Shown: piece after piece, positions 1 through 8,528 of the stretch
Layout: every line of letters starts with the position of its first letter
How positions within the stretch are numbered: the first letter of the stretch is position 1
Origin: a virus
IMG/VR virus record: IMGVR_UViG_3300043567_001187
Span: 30,486 to 94,485 of that record
Strand: one strand, 5' to 3'
Length of the DNA stretch: 64,000 nucleotides
Program-made: the position numbers and the translations under genes
Notes under the pieces: generated by a model
Database searches by the model: none
What the model saw: only the letters and a program-made list of their open reading frames with translations
What the model was told of the DNA's origin: nothing

Positions 1-881
1 CATCGTTTTAAGCCACCTTGAAACTTAGATGGTAGAAAACTATTACAATTCCTACATAAGTAACTAAAATATACCTTATCGGCAAGACCATATTCCAATA
101 ACAGTCCTGGAATATCCCATCCGTTTTCTTCTGGATATGATGTGTGCAGATACAGGTATGTTTTTTCATATTCAGAGTCTAAATTATTAGACTTAAGAAT
201 TTCTAAATACTTTTTAAAAGACATCATTAAATCTGCTAAAAGTTTACGCTTTTGATTTCTCATCACAGCACCAATAACCGTGATATCTTTACCAAAATAT
301 TGTATTTTATGATTAGTTTTATTCTCTATAGGAAAAAACTCTTCAGGGTTTATACCAGCATAAGCACACCTATCAAACATATTGATTTGTGAACCACATT
401 CCCTGGTTAAAGTCTTTTTGGCCCATTCTGTATACGGAACCACAACATCAGCATTAGCAAAAGTATATCTCCACTCTGTTTTTTGTGGAGCAGAATCTAC
501 TGTGGGCATAATTACCCAGTGAAAAAATGGTCTAAATGGACTAGTTTCTTGATAAGAAAACATCCAATAGTCTCTTATATCAAAAACTATATGAGGCTTA
601 AAATCTGCTATTGCTTTATTAAATTTCCATAAACCAAACTGATTGATATTATTAGAAGCATACTGAGAGTGTTTGGCATGATCCTGAGCAACAGCATTAG
701 GATAAAATTTCCATGGTATATTTGCTTTACTGGCAGTTTCTTTGGTAGCATAACATCCTAATTCTGCTATTTCGTACTTGTTACTATTATGCAACCGTGT
801 TAGAATTTCTTTACCATAAATGCCATAGCCAGTATTTAAACAACTGGCATCATTAGCAATAAATATTCTTTTTTTGATCAT
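1..881 (-). CDS. Glycosyltransferase, GT-B type (partial, C-terminus outside window)
   Basis: An open frame of 293 codons from ATG at 881 runs off the left edge. The N-terminus (IFIANDASCLNTGYG) has the first beta strand and NTGYG turn also seen in the glycosyltransferase at 30114-31220. The middle has a typical acceptor-domain pattern (FADAD-like strand then VPYTEWAKKTL), and a CxxC (CRNC) lies near the cut end. It probably transfers sugar to a surface glycan or virion component; donor and acceptor are unknown. It follows ssb after a hairpin. The fold is fairly sure, the substrate is not. Confidence 0.7.
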   Translation of the reverse strand, partial: MIKKRIFIANDASCLNTGYGIYGKEILTRLHNSNKYEIAELGCYATKETASKANIPWKFYPNAVAQDHAKHSQYASNNINQFGLWKFNKAIADFKPHIVFDIRDYWMFSYQETSPFRPFFHWVIMPTVDSAPQKTEWRYTFANADVVVPYTEWAKKTLTRECGSQINMFDRCAYAGINPEEFFPIENKTNHKIQYFGKDITVIGAVMRNQKRKLLADLMMSFKKYLEILKSNNLDSEYEKTYLYLHTSYPEENGWDIPGLLLEYGLADKVYFSYLCRNCNSFLPSKFQGGLKR

Positions 882-897
882 TGATGATAAACAAGAC

Positions 898-923
898 CCC
901 TGGTATCTAAAAAGACACCAGGG
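898..923 (-). terminator. Hairpin after ssb, probable terminator
   Basis: A 10-bp inverted repeat (898-907 with 914-923, one G-T wobble) has a 6-base loop and sits between ssb and the glycosyltransferase gene. The 3' flank on the minus strand is T-rich (TCTTGTTT) but not a clean U-tract, so termination may be partial. Confidence 0.5.
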
Positions 924-945
924 ATCTTGCAAAACTCCTTTAATG

Positions 946-1317
946 TCAGAATGCTACTGGTTCAGCATCTGTGGTCTTTTCGGCCCTTTTAGACTTTACA
1001 ATCTTACCGAAATTATTCACTCTTACCTTTAGGGTACTATGTTTAACACCATCTTTTTCCCAACTATCGTTTCGTAGTGATCCTTCAACCATTACCAGAT
1101 CACCCTTCTTTAATGAAGATGAGATGCTCTCGGCACCACTATCCCAAGCCTCACATTGGATAAATGAAGTAATCTTATCCTGGGTTCCGTTAGCCTTGGT
1201 AAACTCTCTTGATACAGCTACTGTGAAGTTAACTACTGAGGTTTGTTTATCACCAATATTAACAACTCTTAGTTCGGGATCACGAGCCAAATTTCCTCTT
1301 AACATTACAATATTCAT
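946..1317 (-). CDS. ssb: Single-stranded DNA-binding protein
   Basis: Binds single-stranded DNA at the replication fork and in recombination. 123 aa; a bacterial-type OB fold covers residues 1-105 (MLRGNLARDPELR, FTVAVSREF, QCEAWD, GDLVMVEGSL). The C-terminus is short (DAEPVAF) and only weakly like the acidic tip through which bacterial SSB recruits partners. Start chosen from AAAGGAG upstream. It has its own promoter (1357-1384) overlapping the end of the polymerase C-terminal gene, so it can be made independently of the operon. Confidence 0.93.
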   Translation of the reverse strand: MNIVMLRGNLARDPELRVVNIGDKQTSVVNFTVAVSREFTKANGTQDKITSFIQCEAWDSGAESISSSLKKGDLVMVEGSLRNDSWEKDGVKHSTLKVRVNNFGKIVKSKRAEKTTDAEPVAF

Positions 1318-1356
1318 TCATCAATCTCCTTTGAAAAGTTTTGAAACCAACAAAAT

Positions 1357-1384
1357 ATAATAGATCTGAGCGGTAGGGTGTCAA
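1357..1384 (-). promoter_or_regulatory. Sigma70-like promoter for ssb
   Basis: TTGACA (1379-1384), 16-base spacer, TATTAT (1357-1362), about 40 bases upstream of the ssb start. The -35 overlaps the stop codon of the upstream gene. Same architecture as the promoters at 45003, 45673, 55178, 57062, 58278, 61812 and 63409. Confidence 0.6.
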
Positions 1385-2994
1385 GTTTTGGCGATATAGG
1401 CTTTGTCTACTATGATGCCGTCTCCGTTTTTCGTTTTTGACCCCTTTACTATAATTACGTTGTTTTGAAATAATAAATTTTTATAGGTTTTATATTGTTC
1501 AGGGAAAAATATAATAGAGTCCGTCGATCCTGTGGAATCCGACAGTGTCACAAAAGCCATTTCTAGTCCTGGGTTTTTACCGCTCTTAGTTTTTGTAGTA
1601 TTAATAAAATCAATCTCACCACCAAGTATAAGATTATCTTTTAGTATAGTATTCTTTAGTTCTTTACAACTAATATTGGTCATACTAATATCATACATAT
1701 CTATTCTAGAACAAGTAATAGAGCATCCCAATAAAGAGTCCTCACTATCCGCTATCCATTCTGGACTATCATCTAAACTATAAGGAGGGTGATCGAGAGA
1801 AGATAGTATGTCTTGTATAGCTTGTTTTCTATTTTTATTTACTTTGCCTATACTTAATAAAAACTTTAATGCATCTCCTAAACTGGTAAAATTTTCTATA
1901 TGATCAATAATATGCTGAATTTCTTTTTTGGTCAAACTACTACCAAGACTATATTCAAAAAGCATACTATTTCTAGTTTTTTTTATAAAGCTTATAGCGC
2001 CACTTTGTATAAGGGCTTTAGCTGCTGTAGAATTAATATTTACTAGTATATTAAATAATATCTTAAGCCAATTCATACTATTCCATTCTATATTGCCACA
2101 TATAGTAAGTAGTTTATCAAAAACAGATCCACCCACACCCTTTATATCTGTTAAACCAAAATATATTTTATTATTTTTTATAACAAATAAACTATTTAAA
2201 TTTCTGAGATCCGGCGTATGTACAGTAATGTCCATTTCCATGGCATTCTGAACTAAAGACTTTATTTCTTCTTGAGGGTCTATTTTATCTTTAGCAAATC
2301 TTAAGTATGAAGCAAAAAACATCTTAGGGAAATGAGCTTTGGCATATGCAGATAAATACGCATTAATAGCATAGCTAACAGAATGAGACTTATTAAAGCT
2401 ATATCTCTGACTTTTCTCAATCCAACCGAAAATTTGTTCTGCTTCATCATTTGTTACTATGTTTAGTCTATTAGCACCCTCTATAAATTTAGTTTTGACT
2501 TTAGCCATCTCTTCCGGTTTTTTCTTGCCAATAGCTTTGCGTAATAAATCAGCCTCTTGAAGATTAAAGTCAGCAATAACCCTAGCAATTTCCATAGCCT
2601 GTTCTTGATAAACCATTTCTCCATATGTTTTGTTTAAGATAGGTTCTAAGGCTTTATGAAAGTAATCTACAGACTCTAAACCATTTTTTCTATCTATATA
2701 ATGATTAGTAACACTTTTACCATCTCTTATCGCCTCTAATGAACCCGGTCTTAATACCGCGATCAAAGCAGATAATTGTTCTATATTTTCTGGTTTTAGT
2801 TTTTTAGCAATTGATCTTCCTAGTCTAGACTCTAACTGGAAAACCCCCTTAGTATTTCCTTCGGATATTAATTCCCAAGTTCTAGAACAATCGAAATTAA
2901 TATTTTCTATTTTGAGATCAAAGTCTACCTGGGTAATGCCACCATCCTCAATAATAGGAAAACCACAACCACAAGAATACTGATATGTTTTCAT
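1381..2994 (-). CDS. dnaE: DNA polymerase III alpha subunit, C-terminal half of a split gene
   Basis: 537 aa matching the part of DnaE after the palm: GVFQLES (50-56), LRPGSLEAI (81-89), YQEQ (129-132) and GKKKPEEM of the fingers, then HhH and beta-binding regions, and an OB-like region from about 450. The catalytic aspartates are absent here and lie in the separate gene at 3849-5717, so the two products must associate. The first 22 residues, including YSCGCGF, have no counterpart in standard DnaE. N-terminal half (622) plus this (537) gives 1159 aa, about one normal DnaE. No intein motif is visible at the break. Start ATG overlaps the exonuclease stop (ATGA). Confidence 0.9.
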   Translation of the reverse strand: MKTYQYSCGCGFPIIEDGGITQVDFDLKIENINFDCSRTWELISEGNTKGVFQLESRLGRSIAKKLKPENIEQLSALIAVLRPGSLEAIRDGKSVTNHYIDRKNGLESVDYFHKALEPILNKTYGEMVYQEQAMEIARVIADFNLQEADLLRKAIGKKKPEEMAKVKTKFIEGANRLNIVTNDEAEQIFGWIEKSQRYSFNKSHSVSYAINAYLSAYAKAHFPKMFFASYLRFAKDKIDPQEEIKSLVQNAMEMDITVHTPDLRNLNSLFVIKNNKIYFGLTDIKGVGGSVFDKLLTICGNIEWNSMNWLKILFNILVNINSTAAKALIQSGAISFIKKTRNSMLFEYSLGSSLTKKEIQHIIDHIENFTSLGDALKFLLSIGKVNKNRKQAIQDILSSLDHPPYSLDDSPEWIADSEDSLLGCSITCSRIDMYDISMTNISCKELKNTILKDNLILGGEIDFINTTKTKSGKNPGLEMAFVTLSDSTGSTDSIIFFPEQYKTYKNLLFQNNVIIVKGSKTKNGDGIIVDKAYIAKT

Positions 2995-3686
2995 GCTGTA
3001 AAAGAATCTTTGAATTTAATTTTTTGACCAAGATTTCTATGCAATTTCATAAAACGAACTATCAACTCGGCTGTATCCTTAACATCTTTTAGAGCATCAT
3101 GAGCACCGGTTTTAGATATGCCAAAATAATCTCTCACACTATCTAGCGTATAGCTTTTAAGATCTTGATTACTTTCAAACCAATAAAACATTAAATTCAT
3201 ACAATCTACCACATCTCTTGGATAAAATAGTTCTGTTTTGTTTTCTTTATTGGTGTTACCATATTTTCGGCTTAGTCTATCAATAATTGGTAGGTCAAAT
3301 CTATAGATATTATAGCCTGCCGCAATGGGCGCACTAAATTGACTTTTTTTAGATGATCGTGTATGATATTTATCCAAATAGTTGACAAACAAATTCCAAG
3401 AATGATCTTGTTTTGGGTATTCTTTCCATAAGGCCAAGACTTTTTCTTTTGAGCATTGTTTCACTTTAGCATGAAAGTCTAAGATATCTGTTTTATATTC
3501 ATAGTTAGGATCTTTTTCAATACATTCTGGTTTAAAATTAATATTGAATTCAGAACCATTTATAATTTCTAATTGTATAGGATCAATCATTACCGCAGCA
3601 ATTTGTACAGGACTACATTCACCAGGGTCTGATCCGTCGGTTTCAAAATCAAAAACACAAATTTTATTATAGTTGATCATCAACAT
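2991..3686 (-). CDS. dnaQ: DnaQ-type 3'-5' exonuclease (proofreading)
   Basis: 231 aa DEDDh exonuclease: D13/E15 (FDFETDG), D131 (GYNIYRFD), H196 and D201 (GAHDALKDV). These four acidic residues and the histidine form the two-metal site of the epsilon family. It lies between the two halves of the polymerase alpha subunit and is translationally coupled to the C-terminal half. Its likely job is proofreading for that polymerase. ATG codons at 3686 and 3680 are both possible starts. Confidence 0.9.
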   Translation of the reverse strand: MLMINYNKICVFDFETDGSDPGECSPVQIAAVMIDPIQLEIINGSEFNINFKPECIEKDPNYEYKTDILDFHAKVKQCSKEKVLALWKEYPKQDHSWNLFVNYLDKYHTRSSKKSQFSAPIAAGYNIYRFDLPIIDRLSRKYGNTNKENKTELFYPRDVVDCMNLMFYWFESNQDLKSYTLDSVRDYFGISKTGAHDALKDVKDTAELIVRFMKLHRNLGQKIKFKDSFTA

Positions 3687-3852
3687 CTACTTCTGTGAGG
3701 GGTTGTACAAATGTTCTATTATTAGGATCTGCTACTTGTTGAGCATTGATAGATTTGCAGCAACTAATTTTTACAGCATTAATTTTTGTGTATTCTACAT
3801 CATTAAGCTTAAACTTTTCATCTACAGATATATCTTTAAATTGTTTTTTCAT
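3667..3852 (-). CDS. Small conserved-looking protein, 61 aa
   Basis: Sits between the polymerase N-terminal gene (ATGA overlap at 3849-3852) and the exonuclease (20-base overlap). Sequence is MKKQFKDISVDEKF followed by a Y-x-KI strand, a CCKSINAQ turn and an acidic end (EVDVDDQL). It looks like a small beta-rich phage protein. Its place in the coupled polymerase module suggests co-expression with it; function unknown. Confidence 0.65.
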   Translation of the reverse strand: MKKQFKDISVDEKFKLNDVEYTKINAVKISCCKSINAQQVADPNNRTFVQPLTEVDVDDQL

Positions 3853-5717
3853 AATTTAACTCCATTGAATAATAAATCTTGAACTGTCATCATTTTATCG
3901 AGTAAAGCAACTCCTAGTATATCCAATTTAATAACTCCCAAAGCTTCTAAGTCTTGCATTTCCATACCAGCTATTAGTTGATCGTTTTTGCTATCATAAA
4001 CCATAGGACAAATTTCATTCAAGGGTTCTGCACTAATGGCTATGCCAGCAGCGTGTTTAGACTGATTGGACTTTGTACCTTCTAATCTTATAGCCTGTTC
4101 GAACCTTTTTGACAATGGACCCTGTAATTCGTTATTTTCATCTATGAAACACCATTCTCTCAGTTTATCTTGATTATTTTCTAATGACCATCGTATAATT
4201 GAAGCTTCTCCTGTTTCTTCTTTCATCTCTTGAAGCTCATCAGCAATTTTAGATTCATCAGGAATATTTTTGGTTATATTATTCATTTCATCAAACGTTA
4301 TATTACCATACACCCTAATAACATCTTTGAGGGCGCCCCTACCTTTAATAGTATTAAATGTTACCATTTGAGAAACTTTATCTATACCATATTTATTTTT
4401 AATGTACTGAATTATGTTTTCTCTTTTATTAATTGGTACGTCAACATCAATATCTGGCATAGAATCTGATCTAGCAGCATTAAAAAATCTCTCAAAAAGT
4501 AGATTATATTTTATAGGATCAATACTAGTAATACCTATTAAATAAGATACCAAACAACCAGCGGCACTCCCCCTACCCGGACCCGGCAACCAATTATTAG
4601 ATCTTACGTAATTTACTATATCTTGAACTATTAGAAAATAACTACTAAGATCAGCACCTTGTAAAACCTCTAATTCATATTTGACCCTATCTACATAAAT
4701 CTGCTGGTCTTCTTTTGGAATAATATTAGCTATTTTTTCTTTCCATCCTTTACGACATAACTCTCTTAAATACTCAGCATCATCATATCCTTCTGGACAT
4801 TGAAATGTTGGGAGTTTAGGTTTGCTAAGTATATCATAATTTTCAATTAAACTTGCCACATAATTAGTGTTTTCTATTTCTTGTGGTAAATGCAAGCTGG
4901 ACATTTCTTCTTGAGAAAGTATATGATAATTATCAGAATTAAAGAAACACCCCATAGGCACAGATTCATTATTACTAATTTTACGACTAATTTCTGGAAA
5001 TGTAGTCTTTAAATTATTGCACAACAATATTCTTTGATCAACAGCATCCTCTTTTCTGCAATAATGAGCATCTGGTGTGCATACTACTTTAGTGTTTGTG
5101 ATTTGCCCCAAGTGTCTTATAGATTCTGTAAGTATTTTTTGAACTGGTAAATTTTCCACATCCATTAATTGGACTTCTAAAAATACATTATCAGACTCAA
5201 AGATATTTTTTAAGATATTTATATGTTCTGTTCCTAAAGTTTTCCAATTGTCTTTTAGCTGTAGATTATTATCTAATAGGGTATCTGCTAATGTTGAACC
5301 CAAATGACCTGTAATAGCGACCATATCAGACTTATTAAATTTAGATAGAGTTTTTAAATCTAGTCTTGGCTTGTGATAATAAAAATCCGGACGATTAGAT
5401 TCAGAAATTATTTTGATAAGATTTTTCCATCCTCTATAATTTTTAGCCAGCACTATAAAATGGCTTAATTCTTTGTTGTCTTTTTCTTTAATAGACGGAT
5501 CATGATTACAAATATATAATTCACAACCCAGTATGGGTTTAATACCAGCCTTTTTCATAGATGAATAAAACTTGACAGCGCCAGCTATATTGCCATGATC
5601 TGTTAAAGCACATGCAGTAGCGCCAATTTCTTTGCATCTTTCAGCAATCTGGTCTGTTTTAGAAAGTCCGTCTAATAACGAAAAAGTACTATGAGTATGA
5701 AGAGGAATATAGTTCAT
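3849..5717 (-). CDS. dnaE: DNA polymerase III alpha subunit, N-terminal half (PHP and palm)
   Basis: 622 aa. A PHP domain at the N-terminus keeps most metal ligands (HTHS at 7-10, TDHGN, GCELY, PDAHY), unlike the degenerate E. coli domain. The palm has both catalytic motifs: PDIDVDVP near 420 and KLDILG with D599. PGPGRGSAAG is the conserved glycine-rich loop. The protein stops right after the palm, where ordinary DnaE continues into the fingers; the rest is at 1381-2994. This half carries all three catalytic aspartates but lacks fingers and clamp-binding parts. A TTGACA-17-TATAGT sequence lies just upstream. Confidence 0.92.
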   Translation of the reverse strand: MNYIPLHTHSTFSLLDGLSKTDQIAERCKEIGATACALTDHGNIAGAVKFYSSMKKAGIKPILGCELYICNHDPSIKEKDNKELSHFIVLAKNYRGWKNLIKIISESNRPDFYYHKPRLDLKTLSKFNKSDMVAITGHLGSTLADTLLDNNLQLKDNWKTLGTEHINILKNIFESDNVFLEVQLMDVENLPVQKILTESIRHLGQITNTKVVCTPDAHYCRKEDAVDQRILLCNNLKTTFPEISRKISNNESVPMGCFFNSDNYHILSQEEMSSLHLPQEIENTNYVASLIENYDILSKPKLPTFQCPEGYDDAEYLRELCRKGWKEKIANIIPKEDQQIYVDRVKYELEVLQGADLSSYFLIVQDIVNYVRSNNWLPGPGRGSAAGCLVSYLIGITSIDPIKYNLLFERFFNAARSDSMPDIDVDVPINKRENIIQYIKNKYGIDKVSQMVTFNTIKGRGALKDVIRVYGNITFDEMNNITKNIPDESKIADELQEMKEETGEASIIRWSLENNQDKLREWCFIDENNELQGPLSKRFEQAIRLEGTKSNQSKHAAGIAISAEPLNEICPMVYDSKNDQLIAGMEMQDLEALGVIKLDILGVALLDKMMTVQDLLFNGVKL

Positions 5718-6757
5718 TCTGTGCTTCCTGGTGCTTTGTAAGATCCTACACTATAGCCCGGAATGGTATATTTGTCAACCACGTTCTCTATGCCAAGCAG
5801 ATCAACATCATGCTTAACCTGTTGACACTTGGTCATAGTATTATCAACTTTAGTTATCTGATTATCTCTATATTCCACAATAGGAAGTACATGGCTATTT
5901 TCAAAAGTTGTTTTTCCAAAATGGCATAGTTTCGTACATTTCCAGGTTTTGTTTAACTCTGGCACCTTAGTATTTTTAATGGTTTCAAACTTCTTTTTAA
6001 TCATTAATTCTGTTTGCGGCAAATCATTTTTATCATAACAAACACTAAAAGCTCCACCATCATTAATAAAATTTATAGTGAAAATAATATGATCCATTTG
6101 AGGATATAAAGAACTAACAGCATAATGATAAATTCTTAATTGTGGATCATTTTGTAGTTTAGCTAATGTTTTTTCTTCGCCAGTGGCCCAATCTAATCTT
6201 TTACCACTTTTCCAGTCTATTATCTCAATAGTATTATCATTAACCTTGGTTATGAGGTCAATAGTGCCTTTAATGGCCAAATATCCTTCTAATAATCCGT
6301 CTTTAGTTTGATAAGAATATTTAGCCCATGGTTTTTTTATAACAATATCAAATCTTTGTTCTGGTTGTAGTATGTTTCTATTGCGAGGGTCGAATGATCC
6401 GTTGTGCGATTCCAGAGCCTTGTTGACCCACAGGTGGCAATCTTTATAGTCTTTGACACTCCACTCATGGTTTTTAAACTGAGTCGAGTAATACTTGTAA
6501 ACCTTTTCAATAATAGAGTTTAAATTGTACTGATTAATATTAATTGGGCCTAAAATATCATCAGTATAAATAGTTTCATTATTTTGTTCGGTCAACTTGA
6601 TGTAAGCTAAAACCTCTAAGACTTTATGTATAATAGTGCCTTTATCGGCTTTAATTCCCGAAGGAGATTTCATTCCTAATACATATTCAAGAAAATATTG
6701 CTGTCCGCACATACTATGAGTATTATATGATGAACTTCTAAGATAAGTAATTATAAT
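5714..6757 (-). CDS. RecB/Cas4-family PD-(D/E)XK exonuclease, probable AUU start
   Basis: Nuclease core: KADKGTIIHKVLE helix with catalytic His, then IEIIDWKSGK (the D..ExK motif), then the Q/R..Y helix (LRIYHYAV). The first ATG is at 6712, which would begin inside the conserved first helix (MCGQQYFLEY). The frame stays open upstream and encodes TYLRSSSYNTHS, the usual start of this family, with no ATG, GTG or TTG. AGAGAGG lies 9 bases before an in-frame ATT at 6755-6757, which I take as the start (347 aa). A related nuclease with AddAB/Cas4 fold could process DNA ends in recombination. Overlaps the dNMP kinase by 7 bases. Confidence 0.8.
   Translation of the reverse strand: MIITYLRSSSYNTHSMCGQQYFLEYVLGMKSPSGIKADKGTIIHKVLEVLAYIKLTEQNNETIYTDDILGPININQYNLNSIIEKVYKYYSTQFKNHEWSVKDYKDCHLWVNKALESHNGSFDPRNRNILQPEQRFDIVIKKPWAKYSYQTKDGLLEGYLAIKGTIDLITKVNDNTIEIIDWKSGKRLDWATGEEKTLAKLQNDPQLRIYHYAVSSLYPQMDHIIFTINFINDGGAFSVCYDKNDLPQTELMIKKKFETIKNTKVPELNKTWKCTKLCHFGKTTFENSHVLPIVEYRDNQITKVDNTMTKCQQVKHDVDLLGIENVVDKYTIPGYSVGSYKAPGSTE
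5750..5778 (-). promoter_or_regulatory. Possible sigma70-like promoter for the polymerase module
   Basis: TTGACA (5773-5778), 17-base spacer, TATAGT (5750-5755), about 35 bases before the start at 5717 and inside the end of the nuclease gene. It fits the spacing of the stronger promoters elsewhere, but being coding sequence it could be chance. Confidence 0.4.
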
Positions 6758-7371
6758 GGCAGTATTCCTCTCTTAAGTATGAATCGGTAAATAAGACTAT
6801 TTTTTTCTTCTATAGAAATGTTATCATTTTGTATAACACAACTAAAGTTGCCCCAATTATATTTGTCTGGATCTAATGCGGTTTCTGGTTCAGCAGAGGA
6901 GTTGAATGGATTTCTTGTTAATCTAATAACATATCCACCAGCTTCTAGTATAGGATCTACCTCATTGGGAAATCTATTATCTAGTAATAGGGCGAAGTCC
7001 GGATTATCTTTTTGTATAGTATTAAGAGTTGCTTCTACCCAAATTTTATCTTTCATTCTTCTGAACATTTTTGTTCCAATATATTCCATAACTTCTCTTG
7101 CTGTCATTAATCCTATTAATGGACCATTATACCCCGGCATATTTTCCCACAATAATGAAGTAAACGAATTCTTATCCTCATCACTACCATAACATTGAGC
7201 ATTTGTTAATCCTAGCAAGTCTATACAAATATTCTTTTTTAATGGATCAGCAAAACTATATGTTCTAACATCTATGTTAGGGTTTATAGAATATATTAAA
7301 CTCTGTAAATATTCTCCTGATGTACTTTTGCCAGACTGTTTACGTCCAGAGAATGCTAATATTTTGGTCAT
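6751..7371 (-). CDS. Deoxynucleoside monophosphate kinase
   Basis: 206 aa P-loop kinase resembling the phage dNMP kinase family (T4 gene 1 type). Walker A is GRKQSGKST (9-17). TAREVMEYIGTKMFR and the LLLDNRFPNE segment are typical of the family. It would phosphorylate dNMPs for DNA synthesis, in step with the RNR and dCMP deaminase upstream in the operon. Stop overlaps the nuclease start. Confidence 0.82.
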   Translation of the reverse strand: MTKILAFSGRKQSGKSTSGEYLQSLIYSINPNIDVRTYSFADPLKKNICIDLLGLTNAQCYGSDEDKNSFTSLLWENMPGYNGPLIGLMTAREVMEYIGTKMFRRMKDKIWVEATLNTIQKDNPDFALLLDNRFPNEVDPILEAGGYVIRLTRNPFNSSAEPETALDPDKYNWGNFSCVIQNDNISIEEKNSLIYRFILKRGILPL

Positions 7372-8528
7372 GCTATACTTTCTATAAAACTCTTAATTTC
7401 AGTATTAATTTGTTCACTATTCATTTCGCCCACATCAGAACAACTAATTTTAGGTATAAAAATACGATAAGTATTCTGGCATTTACTCTTAATCTGATCA
7501 GCAGCTTTGTGTCCAGCATCATCATTATCTGTTAGTATTACCAAATTCATAGCTCCTGAACTATCTAATAGAATTTTTTGTCTATCGCTCAGTGATGACC
7601 CAAAAATACCTACACTATTATGTATATTGTTTTCTTCTAGTCTCCATACATTACCAGGGCTTTCTACTATAATAGCAGTGCCACTATCTAAGATAAACTT
7701 TTTAGCAAACCATAGGTTATACAAATGGTTTTGACTTTTAAAATCCGCATTATGTTTCCACTTAGGATATTTCCACTTAAAAGAATCTTCTGGACACCTA
7801 TTTAGAGGATTATGGTAACATTTACAACTATCACATTTTTCATATATACTACGACCAGTACATCCTACCATATATTTATAATCATTATCATATATGGGTA
7901 CAACCACCCTATCAGACATTTCCCTACCTTCTCTGCTACATAAACCTACATCATATTTAGATAGTATTTCATCGCTATAATTTCTATTAAGATAATATGA
8001 TGCGGGAATTTGCAGGGTTTTGATTATTTGTTCTCTAGTAATATTAGATTTGGTGATGGCAACATTTTTATTGATATAGCTAATAACAGATGTAAACTGC
8101 TGTTTTTCTCTATCAACCTTAGACACTTTTATCTTACTAAAGTCTTTATTCAAGAAGTTTGTAGCAAAGGCTAATGCTTCTTGAAAGGAACACATATCAT
8201 CACCTGGTTGTGTCCATCCATAATTCTGGGCTGAAATAATCCCCCTAATAAAACCTAGAATAGATCCCTTAAAAGTTTTTTCACAATTATGGGTTCTGCA
8301 TTTCCAATTACCTCTATAGTGATCTCCTTCTGGATAGATATTGATAGCAGACGAGTTATCTCCACCATGAATTGGACAACTCATGGTGATCATTTTTTGG
8401 TTGATTTTATAGTCTAAATTAAAAGAGTTCAATAACGATGTGATATTATCACACAACTCATCACAGACTATTTTTAGTTTAGCCTGATCATTCAAAAGGG
8501 ATTTGGTCATTGTCGTTGTCATTATCAT
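7368..8528 (-). CDS. dnaG: DnaG-type DNA primase
   Basis: 386 aa. An N-terminal zinc-binding region (CPIHGG .. WKCRTHNCEK) of the CHC2 type is followed by a TOPRIM domain: AIIVESPGNVW with the catalytic Glu and LVILTDNDDAG with the DxD metal site. It makes RNA primers with the helicase encoded next door, whose gene overlaps it by 41 bases. There is no C-terminal DnaB-interaction domain of bacterial length. The start is uncertain among three close ATGs (8528, 8522, 8510). Confidence 0.88.
   Translation of the reverse strand: MIMTTTMTKSLLNDQAKLKIVCDELCDNITSLLNSFNLDYKINQKMITMSCPIHGGDNSSAINIYPEGDHYRGNWKCRTHNCEKTFKGSILGFIRGIISAQNYGWTQPGDDMCSFQEALAFATNFLNKDFSKIKVSKVDREKQQFTSVISYINKNVAITKSNITREQIIKTLQIPASYYLNRNYSDEILSKYDVGLCSREGREMSDRVVVPIYDNDYKYMVGCTGRSIYEKCDSCKCYHNPLNRCPEDSFKWKYPKWKHNADFKSQNHLYNLWFAKKFILDSGTAIIVESPGNVWRLEENNIHNSVGIFGSSLSDRQKILLDSSGAMNLVILTDNDDAGHKAADQIKSKCQNTYRIFIPKISCSDVGEMNSEQINTEIKSFIESIA

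Noticed and set aside
971-1360. Plus-strand ORF opposite ssb
   Set aside because: Mirror of the real ssb gene; no ribosome site, no protein-like pattern.
3370-3400. Plus-strand TTGACA hits (3385, 5586, 50957, 61485 areas)
   Set aside because: Face away from all genes, no matching -10 found by eye.
1381-5717. Split intein explaining the broken polymerase gene
   Set aside because: No intein N-terminal Cys block at the end of the N-half and no HN-Cys/Ser end at the start of the C-half; only about 22 extra residues are present.
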